From an uncultured Clostridia bacterium (GTDB lineage: Bacteria > Bacillota > Clostridia > Oscillospirales > CAG-272): a stretch of DNA of 6,482 bases. The translations under genes were made by a program, and so were the position numbers. Shown here one piece after another: positions 1 through 5,635 of the stretch (positions are counted from its first letter, which is position 1; each line of letters begins with the position of its first letter). The notes beneath the pieces are model-generated. The model was not told the DNA's origin and did no database searches. It was given only the letters and a program-made list of their open reading frames with translations. The stretch covers positions 1-6,482 of the forward strand of contig CAMGCN010000062.1 in NCBI GenBank assembly GCA_946040935.1. Direction: 5' to 3'.

Positions 1-162
1 AAACACCTGAATATGATATTTGCAGAATAATTGTTGGCGTGCACCGTCATCACTCCCGTTAATTTTATCCTTAAAAAGTTCTTTTATTGTTTTGTTGTTT
101 TCGTCTGAAATTGATTTAGCAAATTTCATCGGGTCAACATTTAGATTGGATAAATGATTCAT
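1..162 (-). CDS. Unrecognised protein, 5' part only (runs off the window)
   Basis: An open frame begins with ATG at 162-160 and stays open for 54 codons to the left edge. It starts MNHLSNLNVDPMKFAKSISD and continues with a lysine- and aspartate-rich, probably helical, soluble segment. No signal peptide or membrane segment is seen. The start is supported by GGAG at 173-170 on the minus strand, seven bases before the ATG, and by a strong promoter further upstream. An ATG six bases upstream (168) hits a stop after 11 codons and is not the start. I do not recognise the family, and with only the N-terminus visible no function can be given. It is divergent from the small gene at 322 and may belong to the same accessory region. 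Confidence 0.55.
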   Translation of the reverse strand, partial: MNHLSNLNVDPMKFAKSISDENNKTIKELFKDKINGSDDGARQQLFCKYHIQVF

Positions 163-190
163 AAGCCATCTCCATATAAAGAATAAAAAT

Positions 191-219
191 ATTATATCAC
201 AATTTTCAAATTATCACAA
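191..219 (-). promoter_or_regulatory. Sigma-A-type promoter for the left-edge minus-strand gene
   Basis: On the minus strand, a TTGTGA -35 element (219-214) is followed by exactly 17 bases and a perfect TATAAT -10 element (196-191). Transcription would start near 184, giving a leader of about 22 bases that contains the GGAG ribosome binding site before the ATG at 162. TTGTGA recurs directly before the -10 box, so the promoter carries a short direct repeat. Confidence 0.6.
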
Positions 220-283
220 CAGCCTATCAAAAACCGATAAAAGCAACTCTGCCGATTTTGATTCCGCACATTCGTAAAACGCA

Positions 284-315
284 ACCTCCTTTGCTACAAT
301 AAATGCAAAGGAGGT
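284..315 (+). promoter_or_regulatory. Inverted repeat enclosing an extended -10 box and the ribosome binding site of the 322 gene
   Basis: ACCTCCTTTGC (284-294) and GCAAAGGAGGT (305-315) are perfect 11-base complements separated by ten bases. The right arm is the ribosome binding site (AAAGGAGGT, 307-315) of the gene starting at 322. The loop holds TACAAT (295-300) preceded by TGC, an extended -10 promoter element; no good -35 is seen. If transcription starts just after this -10, the left arm is not transcribed and the dyad could only act as DNA, for example as an operator. If it starts further upstream, the RNA hairpin would hide the ribosome binding site. Both readings are inference. Confidence 0.5.
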
Positions 316-321
316 AATTTT

Positions 322-621
322 ATGGCAAATTTTATAGAAGAATTTTATTACGGCAATCTCGATCCGCAGGCACGAAGTACCAAGCAGAACAAAGCCGTGC
401 AGAAACAAATGGAGGTCTTAATGCTCAATGAGGACTTCTTGACTGAAAGGCTTTCCGGCGAAAATAAAAAGAAATTTCTCGACTTTGTAAATGCGTGGGG
501 CGTGGTAAACGGCGAATCCAATCTTGACAGCTTTATGATGGGGTTTCGGTTGGGAGCCAACTTTACCTACGACACCTTCGTTGCCACCGACACCCCATTT
601 CAAGACTTGCTGAAGGAGTGA
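322..621 (+). CDS. DUF6809-like small protein
   Basis: A 99-residue, soluble, mostly helical protein. It resembles from memory the DUF6809 family of clostridial genomes: an N-terminal FYYGNLDP segment (about residues 8-15), a central amphipathic helix rich in lysine and glutamate, and a C-terminal SFMMGFRLGA segment (about 70-79). The function of the family is unknown; members are frequent in accessory and integrative DNA. The start is clear because AAAGGAGGT ends six bases before the ATG. The stop (619-621) is followed at once by the next small gene, whose ribosome binding site AAGGAG (613-618) lies inside the end of this gene, so the two are probably cotranscribed. There is no paralogue or catalytic motif to suggest a role. 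Confidence 0.7.
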   Translation: MANFIEEFYYGNLDPQARSTKQNKAVQKQMEVLMLNEDFLTERLSGENKKKFLDFVNAWGVVNGESNLDSFMMGFRLGANFTYDTFVATDTPFQDLLKE

Positions 622-626
622 CCGAT

Positions 627-851
627 ATGCGAGATAAGAAGTATTACATAGCACTTGATGATTTTGAACTGCGGGTAGTTGTGAACTGTCTGAACGAAAT
701 GAGAAACAACCTTATTGCCAATGACAAGTACACCGATGCGGTGGATCGTTATAAATTGCGGCTTTTCCGATTTTTTATACCAAAAAATAACACATTCATA
801 ATATGCGAGCAACATAAAAAGGACTGCCGACGCAGTCCTTTTCAGTTTTGA
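627..851 (+). CDS. Small conserved clostridial protein with an aberrant C-terminus
   Basis: The frame gives 74 residues from ATG 627, chosen because AAGGAG (613-618) sits eight bases upstream; a GTG at 618 would overlap that site. The first 40 residues (MRDKKYYIALDDFELRVVVN and onward to TDAVD) resemble a family of short proteins of unknown function seen in clostridial mobile and accessory DNA, in which I remember a lysine-rich ending of 20-25 residues after this point. Here, from about position 747, the frame changes to an unrelated arginine- and phenylalanine-rich tail and then runs through the terminator hairpin at 817-842, coding for part of its stem. This suggests the original 3' end was lost and the frame now ends by chance in foreign sequence. 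The family memory is not checked, so the truncation is inference. Confidence 0.5.
   Translation: MRDKKYYIALDDFELRVVVNCLNEMRNNLIANDKYTDAVDRYKLRLFRFFIPKNNTFIICEQHKKDCRRSPFQF
817..842. terminator. Bidirectional intrinsic terminator between the small genes and glyA
   Basis: AAAAGGACTGC (817-827) and GCAGTCCTTTT (832-842) form a perfect 11-base-pair stem with a four-base loop (CGAC). On the minus strand it lies 24 bases after the glyA stop and ends in five T residues (820-816), so its main job is probably to end glyA. On the plus strand it ends in four T residues and could stop transcription from the small genes, although the reading frame there crosses it. Confidence 0.85.
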
Positions 852-865
852 GTTTTGGAAATACA

Positions 866-2104
866 TTAGCCCTGATATATGGGGAATTTTTCGCAAAGGG
901 TGACAACCTCTTCGGTGACGCGCTCCTTGCTTGCGTCAAAGTCGTTGATAATGTCATATATCCAACCTGCGATAAGCTCCATTTCCGCTTCCTTAAAGCC
1001 GCGGGAGGTAACGGCAGGCGTACCTATACGCACGCCGCTCGTAATGAAAGGCGAAAGAGGTTCGTTTGGTACGGTATTCTTATTCGCTGTGATATGTACC
1101 TCATCAAGGCGTGCTTCGAGTTCTTTTCCCGTAACTTCCGTTCCTCTTAAATCAATAAGCATAAGGTGGTTGTCCGTTCCGCCCGAAACAAGCTTGACGC
1201 CGCGCGATGTGAGAGCTTTTGCAAGAACCTTTGCATTCTTTGCTATCTGTTCCTGATATGCCTTAAATTCGGGTTTAAGCGCCTCGCCGAATGCGACCGC
1301 CTTTGCCGCGATAATATGCATAAGAGGTCCGCCCTGCACGCCGGGGAATATAGCCTTATTTATCTTCTTGAACATTTCCTCGTCGTTACAAAGTATGAGT
1401 CCGCCGCGAGGTCCGCGCAGAGTCTTGTGAGTTGTAGTAGTCACTACGTGGGCATAAGGGACAGGCGAGGGATGAACGCCCGCCGCGACAAGGCCTGCAA
1501 TGTGCGCCATATCTACCATAAGGTAGGCCCCGACCTCGTCCGCAACTTCACGGAACTTTGCAAAGTCGATAGTTCTCGAGTATGCGCTCGCGCCTGCTAT
1601 AATCATTTTGGGCTTACACTCAAGGGCGATTTTTCTCATTTCATCATAGTCGATAAATCCGTCGTCGTCAACACCGTAAGGAACTATGTTGAAATATTTT
1701 CCCGAAATATTTACGGGAGAACCGTGAGAAAGATGTCCGCCGTGCGCCAGATTCATACCCATAACTGTATCACCCGGTTCACAAAGCGCGAAAAATACCG
1801 CGAGGTTTGCGTTCGCACCCGAATGAGGCTGAACATTCGCATAGTTTGCGCCGAAAAGCTCTTTTGCCCTCTCACGCGCAAGCTCCTCTACTTCATCAAC
1901 GTAAACGCATCCGCCGTAATACCTTTTACCGGGATAACCCTCGGCATATTTATTTGTAAGTATACTGCCGGCAGCGAGCAATACCGCCTCGGAAACTATA
2001 TTTTCCGACGCTATCAGTTCGATATTGTGTCTCTGACGGTTTAGCTCTCTTTCACATGCTCCGTATACTTCAGGATCGTATTGTGACAGTTTTTCAAAAA
2101 ACAT
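866..2104 (-). CDS. glyA: Serine hydroxymethyltransferase
   Basis: A cytoplasmic, pyridoxal-phosphate-dependent enzyme that converts serine and tetrahydrofolate into glycine and 5,10-methylene-tetrahydrofolate, the main source of one-carbon units. The product is 412 residues, the usual bacterial length, and looks complete. Visible family features are the N-terminal ELIASEN segment (about 29-35), the [13 protein letters not shown] substrate loop (about 53-65), QPHSGANAN (about 92-100), the cofactor-contacting DMAH (198-201), and [16 protein letters not shown] with the Schiff-base lysine at about 227. The ATG at 2104 is chosen because GGAGG (2114-2110) precedes it by five bases; a TTG at 2116 would place that site inside the gene. 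It has its own promoter and a terminator, so it is probably monocistronic. No riboswitch fits in its leader of about 24 bases. Confidence 0.97.
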   Translation of the reverse strand: MFFEKLSQYDPEVYGACERELNRQRHNIELIASENIVSEAVLLAAGSILTNKYAEGYPGKRYYGGCVYVDEVEELARERAKELFGANYANVQPHSGANANLAVFFALCEPGDTVMGMNLAHGGHLSHGSPVNISGKYFNIVPYGVDDDGFIDYDEMRKIALECKPKMIIAGASAYSRTIDFAKFREVADEVGAYLMVDMAHIAGLVAAGVHPSPVPYAHVVTTTTHKTLRGPRGGLILCNDEEMFKKINKAIFPGVQGGPLMHIIAAKAVAFGEALKPEFKAYQEQIAKNAKVLAKALTSRGVKLVSGGTDNHLMLIDLRGTEVTGKELEARLDEVHITANKNTVPNEPLSPFITSGVRIGTPAVTSRGFKEAEMELIAGWIYDIINDFDASKERVTEEVVTLCEKFPIYQG

Positions 2105-2134
2105 ATATACCTCCAAAATAATACATCTTTATAT

Positions 2135-2163
2135 AGTATACCTTTTTCGGAAATATAAATCAA
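2135..2163 (-). promoter_or_regulatory. Sigma-A-type promoter of glyA
   Basis: On the minus strand, TTGATT (2163-2158) and TATACT (2140-2135) are separated by 17 bases. The predicted transcription start, near 2128, lies about 14 bases before the GGAGG site and 24 bases before the ATG of glyA. It sits just downstream of the terminator of the preceding operon, which supports independent transcription. Confidence 0.7.
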
Positions 2164-2209
2164 GATGATTTGCAAAATACTGTCGTTTTTTTGTATATTT
2201 ATATAAAAT

Positions 2210-2245
2210 ATCCTCCGACGCGCGAGGCGCGACAGAGGATTTTTT
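2210..2245 (-). terminator. Terminator of the lipoprotein/ferritin-like operon
   Basis: ATCCTC (2210-2215) pairs with GAGGAT (2235-2240), and inside it CGCGC pairs with GCGCG around a GAG triloop, with two single mismatches between the helices. On the minus strand it begins about 10 bases after the stop at 2254, is preceded by an A run and followed by TATTTTAT, a moderate U tract. The plus-strand side has six T residues, so it may work both ways, but no plus-strand gene reaches it. Confidence 0.7.
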
Positions 2246-2253
2246 CTCAATAT

Positions 2254-2688
2254 TTATAAATAGTTTCTCAAATCTACCGCAAGGCGCTCCTCAATATTTA
2301 CAAGCCTTCGAGTGATTTCTTTCGCCTGATTATCCGCGCCTTTGTACTTATTCATATATCTGTGCAGAAATTTGACGCCCATATTGCAGCCGTCGGTTAC
2401 AAGGTCTGCGATTCTCTCGTCGGTCTCGTCAACGCTTGATACAGTTGTTGTTTTCATATGTGCCATCGCCTTTGCGACGGGATGCGGTTCCTTGCCTTCA
2501 TCGCCGAGCCGTTCGAGCAGTATATGTGTTTCATCTCCGAGTTTTGAGTGTTCTTCCTTTGAATCCTTTAACAGTTGATACAGTCCCTTATCTTCCACCT
2601 TTTCAAGAACATCGTCTATGGTTGCAACTCCCATTTTTATTCCTGAATTACATTCCCTTAACAGTTTTACGGTATCGTCTTCAGTCAT
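2254..2688 (-). CDS. Ferritin-like four-helix protein (DUF2383-like), function unknown
   Basis: A 144-residue soluble protein that appears almost wholly helical, with regularly spaced acidic residues. It starts MTEDDTVKLLRECNSGIKMG and carries an SKEEHSKLGDETHILL helix (about 43-58), a conserved-looking LGDEGKEPHP turn (about 61-70) and a TDGCNMGVKFLHRYMNKY helix (about 98-115). It resembles the small ferritin-like DUF2383 proteins common in Clostridia; that match is from memory. Glutamates and histidines that could bind metal are present, but I cannot assign a di-iron site. GGAGG precedes the ATG by seven bases. Its ATG overlaps the TGA of the lipoprotein gene by four bases (ATGA), so the two are coexpressed and probably translationally coupled. 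A role with the cell-surface lipoprotein is possible but unproven. Confidence 0.75.
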   Translation of the reverse strand: MTEDDTVKLLRECNSGIKMGVATIDDVLEKVEDKGLYQLLKDSKEEHSKLGDETHILLERLGDEGKEPHPVAKAMAHMKTTTVSSVDETDERIADLVTDGCNMGVKFLHRYMNKYKGADNQAKEITRRLVNIEERLAVDLRNYL

Positions 2689-3281
2689 GAGTTTTCCTCC
2701 GTATTCTTATATAATATTTCCGCGGTGTATGCGTCAACATCATAGTAGTACTTCATACCGCCGCACGTAAAGACAAAGAAATAATATTCCTTATCGTCTG
2801 CTTTTTTCAGCTCTTCTTTTTCAAAAGTTACCTCTTCGTCCGAGTAATGAGCATCTGAGAGCGCCGCGCTTCTCGCCTGTAGCATAGACAAACGCTCTTT
2901 GCCCGTTGAATTTGTGAAGTATTTCTGCGTGCCGGCTATTATCTCCTCGATTCGTTCCATCACCATTTCAACGGTATCGCCTAATCCCACGATATTACCG
3001 GCACCCTGTCCCGAATCCGGCATGCCAGGTTGAGATGTGCCATCAGGCTCTGTGCTCTCTTGTGTATTCTCTGTCATGCCTGTAGAGTCAGTATCTGACG
3101 GCAAAATACTGTCTATACCCGGCATGCTGTCCTCTTGCGTATCGCTGTTGCCGTTTTCCGTATCATCTGTCATTTCCGTATCATTTGTCATACCCGTATC
3201 GTCTGTCACTGCCGTATCACATGAAATCAAAAACAGAGATATGCAAACTGTTACAGCAAATACAAAAAAAGTCCTTTTCAT
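2685..3281 (-). CDS. Lipoprotein with an acidic repeat linker and a PepSY-like domain
   Basis: The 198-residue product has a lipoprotein signal: MKR, a hydrophobic core and the lipobox LISC, with the lipidated cysteine at residue 21, so it should be anchored on the outside of the membrane. Residues about 22-100 are a low-complexity Asp/Thr/Ser/Gly linker that includes hexapeptide repeats. A helix (about 102-120) leads to a C-terminal domain (about 134-192) with the PepSY pattern: AALSDAHYSDEEV, an alternating strand ending EYYFFVFTCGG, then MKYYYDVDAYTAEIL. PepSY domains are usually linked to protease inhibition or sensing at the cell surface; no specific role follows here. The ATG at 3281 is chosen because it starts the signal peptide and has AAGGA about nine bases upstream; the frame is open 32 codons further up, without signal character. 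No convincing promoter was found, so read-through from feoAB is possible. Confidence 0.8.
   Translation of the reverse strand: MKRTFFVFAVTVCISLFLISCDTAVTDDTGMTNDTEMTDDTENGNSDTQEDSMPGIDSILPSDTDSTGMTENTQESTEPDGTSQPGMPDSGQGAGNIVGLGDTVEMVMERIEEIIAGTQKYFTNSTGKERLSMLQARSAALSDAHYSDEEVTFEKEELKKADDKEYYFFVFTCGGMKYYYDVDAYTAEILYKNTEENS
3155..3226. repeat. 18-base tandem repeat inside the lipoprotein gene, about four imperfect copies
   Basis: Four adjacent 18-base units (3155-3172, 3173-3190, 3191-3208, 3209-3226) share a core of CCGTATC on the plus strand and mostly end in TGTCA; the last is the most diverged. They encode hexapeptides of the type D-T-x-M/V-T-D/N right after the lipidated cysteine. Such repeats can change copy number by slippage and so alter the length of the linker. 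Confidence 0.75.
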
Positions 3282-3386
3282 CCTGCATATTCCTTTCCAA
3301 AGAACGGAGCGCTGTCTGAATACGATCACACTCCTGTACAAATATTTTGAACATATTTCAAAAAAAAATACACGCACACTGTTTTT

Positions 3387-4376
3387 TTAATAACACATGG
3401 TAAGCGCCTGTTTTCCACACGAGCCGCAACGCTTAAAAATATAATCGAGATTAAATGCGACACGCGGTAAATATCCGAGGTCTTCAAGCAGGGTGAACAA
3501 AGGGAAGAAAATCGCCATTGGAGGAAGCATTACTCCCACAACCCAAGCCGTAGTCATATACGCTCCGTCTACAAGAGAACCGACGACAAACTCGGGCGCA
3601 CCGACAGAAACAAGAGCCGATCGCAAATGCGAACCAACCCAAAAGAGAAAACCCGTCAAAAGCTCCGACGGTTTATTCGCGCCGAACACGGTTATCCACA
3701 ATACGAGAAACAGCAAGAGAAGCATACCGAGCATGCCGGTGTATTTACCTGTCAAAAAAGCGTCGAGTTTTCTTTCTCTTTCGCGTTTTTTACTGTCGGC
3801 AAAGGTAGTAACCGAACGCGCGATAGTACGTGCGTCGAGCGCCGTCTTTTCCTTATCGCCGCACTCACGGATATCGGAAGGATTATCCGCGGCGTAAAAC
3901 ATCGCTTCGCACAGTTTATCCATTCCCTCGCCCGAAATCGCCGACGCGCCGACGACGGGAACGCCCAGCTTTTCGGAAAGAAGCTCGGTGTCTACCGTTA
4001 TTCCCCTGCTCTTTGCCTCGTCCATAAGGTTGCAGCAGACGACAACCCCGCGCGTAACCGACATTATTTGCAATGCAAGTATGAGATTTCTTTCAAGGCC
4101 CGACGCATCGCAAACGACAACAGTGCAGTCGGCGTCGCCCTTTTCTATCGCATCTCTTGCCACATCTTCATCATAGGAAATACTATACAGAGAGTAAGTA
4201 CCCGGGATATCGGTAATTTCCGCCTTTCCCATCTCACACTCAAAAAACCCCCGTGCACAACCGACTGTTTTTCCTGCCCAGTTTCCTGTATGCTGGTTCA
4301 TTTTGGTAAGATAATTAAAAACCGTACTTTTACCGACATTCGGATTTCCCGCCAGGGTTACCTTTATTGCTTTCAA
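3387..4376 (-). CDS. feoB: FeoB ferrous iron transporter, truncated: G domain and first membrane part only
   Basis: FeoB imports Fe(II) through the cytoplasmic membrane, controlled by its N-terminal GTPase domain. Visible are G1 GNPNVGKS (10-17), G3 DIPG (56-59), G4 NLMD (116-119) and G5 ASAISG (144-149), a helical linker, a first membrane segment (about 216-233) and the conserved LPPMAIFFPLFTLLEDLGYLPR stretch (284-305). The protein then reads CGSCGKQALTMC and stops one residue later, at 329 residues, where full FeoB (600-770) continues with MGFGCN and many more membrane segments. No remaining FeoB sequence was found downstream in any minus-strand frame. It is therefore a probable pseudogene or an assembly join. 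The start is a TTG at 4376 overlapping the feoA stop (TTGA), with AAGGTGG nine bases upstream and giving the family-typical MKAIKVTLAGNPN; the frame is open upstream but inside feoA. Confidence 0.9.
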   Translation of the reverse strand: MKAIKVTLAGNPNVGKSTVFNYLTKMNQHTGNWAGKTVGCARGFFECEMGKAEITDIPGTYSLYSISYDEDVARDAIEKGDADCTVVVCDASGLERNLILALQIMSVTRGVVVCCNLMDEAKSRGITVDTELLSEKLGVPVVGASAISGEGMDKLCEAMFYAADNPSDIRECGDKEKTALDARTIARSVTTFADSKKRERERKLDAFLTGKYTGMLGMLLLLFLVLWITVFGANKPSELLTGFLFWVGSHLRSALVSVGAPEFVVGSLVDGAYMTTAWVVGVMLPPMAIFFPLFTLLEDLGYLPRVAFNLDYIFKRCGSCGKQALTMCY

Positions 4377-4606
4377 ATACTTAAAGCCACCTTTTGTGCG
4401 TCTTCTTTCCTCACAGCAACAACCGTACCGCAAATTTCATACGCGCGAAGCGAGCCGTGCCCGTCACTCTGAAGCGCGCGAACAGCCGCACCGTTTGTAA
4501 AACCGAGGTCAAAAAGTCTGTTTTTTATTGAACAGGTGTCAAGCACCGTGATTATTTTTGCTTCGTTTCCGCTTTCAAGTCTGTCGAGTGTATATAATTC
4601 TGTCAT
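4373..4606 (-). CDS. feoA: FeoA, ferrous iron transport accessory protein
   Basis: A 77-residue cytoplasmic protein formed by one SH3-like FeoA domain, needed for full FeoB activity. The pattern GNEAKIITVLDTCSIKNRLFD, then LGFTNGAAVRAL, and the final strand EICGTVVAVRKEDAQKVAL are typical, and the length is normal. It is the first gene of the feoAB operon and overlaps the TTG start of feoB. The ATG at 4606 is preceded by AAAGGGA at about ten bases, a modest ribosome binding site. The gene is divergent from the MntR-like regulator, and a dyad (4638-4654) lies just upstream, which fits metal-dependent repression. FeoA itself shows no damage although its partner FeoB is cut short. Confidence 0.93.
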   Translation of the reverse strand: MTELYTLDRLESGNEAKIITVLDTCSIKNRLFDLGFTNGAAVRALQSDGHGSLRAYEICGTVVAVRKEDAQKVALSI

Positions 4607-4637
4607 ATTATTGTCATCCCTTTAATATTTTTACCTA

Positions 4638-4654
4638 TGGAAACATTGTTTCCA
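4638..4654. promoter_or_regulatory. Candidate operator for the MntR-like repressor between feoA and its divergent regulator
   Basis: TGGAAACA and TGTTTCCA form a perfect dyad of eight bases per arm around a single central T. It sits in the 78-base divergent region. Probable -10 boxes lie beside it: TATACT on the minus strand (4662-4657) for feoA and TATAGT on the plus strand (4659-4664) for the regulator; neither has a good -35. The dyad would cover the start of the feoA transcript and the spacer of the regulator promoter, so one bound dimer could repress both. The GGAAAC half resembles one half of the Bacillus subtilis MntR box as I remember it. Binding is inferred from position. Confidence 0.55.
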
Positions 4655-4684
4655 ATAGTATAGTATTCCACGGGCGGAGGATGG

Positions 4685-5104
4685 GTTACAACGGAAAAGG
4701 ATTTTTACACGCAAAAAACATATGAAAACAAAAGGGACATAACTCCGTCTATGGAGGACTACATAGAGATGATATACCGCGCAAAAGACGATAAGGGACA
4801 GATACGCCTGTCCTCCCTTGCAAAAAAGTTAAACGTAGGGGTAAGCGCGGCAAGCAAAATGGCACACAAATTAAAAGATTGCGGATATATCAGTTATGAG
4901 CCGTACGGCATCGTTGCCATAACAAAAAAAGGAGAGAATGAAGGCAAACGGCTGATTTCCCGTCACAACATTCTCTCTGATTTTTTCTCTTATATAAATT
5001 CAAGTGACAACGAGCTTGAACTCGTCGAAAACATTGAGCACTTTTTTGACGACCGCACGGTAGAAAACCTGCGGATACTGCTGATATCGTTAAAGGGAGA
5101 TTAA
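4685..5104 (+). CDS. DtxR/MntR-family metal-dependent transcriptional repressor; start codon uncertain
   Basis: The protein has a winged-helix DNA-binding domain (IRLSSLAKKLNVGVSAASKMAHKL as the helix-turn-helix) and a metal-binding dimerisation domain. Taking 4685 as codon 1, it is 139 residues, like MntR (142), with no SH3 domain. All six MntR metal ligands have counterparts: D25, E28, H94, E115, E118 and H119, matching D8, E11, H77, E99, E102 and H103 of B. subtilis MntR with constant spacing. Manganese or iron would be the corepressor. The coding signal (DFYTQ, then ITPSMEDYIEMIY) extends upstream of the first ATG (4751), but no ATG, GTG or TTG is found in frame between 4751 and the stop at 4661. 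GGCGGAGG at 4673-4680 is followed four bases later by GTT (4685), perhaps a mutated GTG. If ATG 4751 is used, 117 residues result but no well-spaced ribosome binding site exists. It overlaps the convergent ATPase gene by 15 bases. Confidence 0.85.
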   Translation, partial: VTTEKDFYTQKTYENKRDITPSMEDYIEMIYRAKDDKGQIRLSSLAKKLNVGVSAASKMAHKLKDCGYISYEPYGIVAITKKGENEGKRLISRHNILSDFFSYINSSDNELELVENIEHFFDDRTVENLRILLISLKGD

Positions 5105-5635
5105 AGATGTGCAATGCTCCTTTATCGACTCATAGTCATGAGTAACAATAATTCCGCCCTGCGTTTTTTCCCGTATCGCCGAAAATACGATTTTTTTCAT
5201 CTGCGCGTCGAGAGCACGAAAAGGCTCGTCAAGCAGGATGAAAGGCCGCTTTGAGCACAGCGCGCGTACAACTGCAACTCTTACTTTCATGCCGCCCGAA
5301 AGCTCGGACGGCTTTTTGTCAAGCGAGTCGCCCATTCCGAAGCGGATAAGCAGTTTTTTCGCCTCGTCGGCGTCGCCTGCAACGGATGCGTTTTCAAGCG
5401 CGCTTATGCCCTCAAAAAGACGGGGCTCTTGAAAAACGACCGAAATATCGCTTCTGTCAATGCTTCTTAACTCCGCCCCCCTTTCAAGTCCGCAGAAAAG
5501 CCGCAAAAGGGTGGTTTTTCCGCTTCCCGAAGCGCCTGTAAGCGCGGTAAAACCCTCTCGGGAAAAAGAAAAAGACGCATTTTCAAAAATAACTTTATCA
5601 CCGTATGCAAAACGTCCGATATCAAGTTCTATCAT
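5090..5635 (-). CDS. ABC transporter ATP-binding protein, compact, SsuB/TauB/ThiZ-like
   Basis: This is the cytoplasmic nucleotide-binding subunit that powers the importer. All motifs are present in order: Walker A GASGSGKT (34-41), Q-loop VVFQEP with Q69, signature LSGGM (112-116), Walker B FILLDE (132-137), D-loop ALD (141-143) and switch histidine H166. At 181 residues it is about 60 shorter than typical members because it ends soon after the switch histidine and has a short helical subdomain; the catalytic core is complete, so it can be functional. The ATG at 5635 overlaps the end of the permease gene by 14 bases; a TTG at 5650 is less likely because translation from 5635 gives the usual MIELDIGRFAYG start. 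The 3' end overlaps the convergent regulator gene. The nitrate/sulfonate/thiamine-precursor type is inferred from its partners; the substrate is unknown. Confidence 0.9.
   Translation of the reverse strand: MIELDIGRFAYGDKVIFENASFSFSREGFTALTGASGSGKTTLLRLFCGLERGAELRSIDRSDISVVFQEPRLFEGISALENASVAGDADEAKKLLIRFGMGDSLDKKPSELSGGMKVRVAVVRALCSKRPFILLDEPFRALDAQMKKIVFSAIREKTQGGIIVTHDYESIKEHCTSLISL

Noticed and set aside
1166..2044. Long plus-strand open frame (292 codons) across glyA
   Set aside because: It is antisense to the well-conserved glyA gene, its translation has no recognisable domain, and it has no ribosome binding site; it is a shadow frame.
2105..2134. Riboswitch upstream of glyA
   Set aside because: The predicted leader is only about 24 bases, too short for a glycine or other riboswitch, and no conserved motif is seen.
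3333..3361. Promoter for the lipoprotein operon (TTGAAA and TACAGG with a 17-base spacer, minus strand)
   Set aside because: The -10 box matches at only three positions, too weak to list as a feature.
3360..3388. Possible terminator after feoB from the T7 and T9 runs
   Set aside because: The A/T runs pair only weakly and there is no GC-rich stem, so a functional terminator cannot be supported.
3627..4472. Plus-strand open frame of 281 codons over feoB and feoA
   Set aside because: It is the antisense shadow of clear FeoB and FeoA coding sequence, with an arginine- and cysteine-rich, low-plausibility translation.
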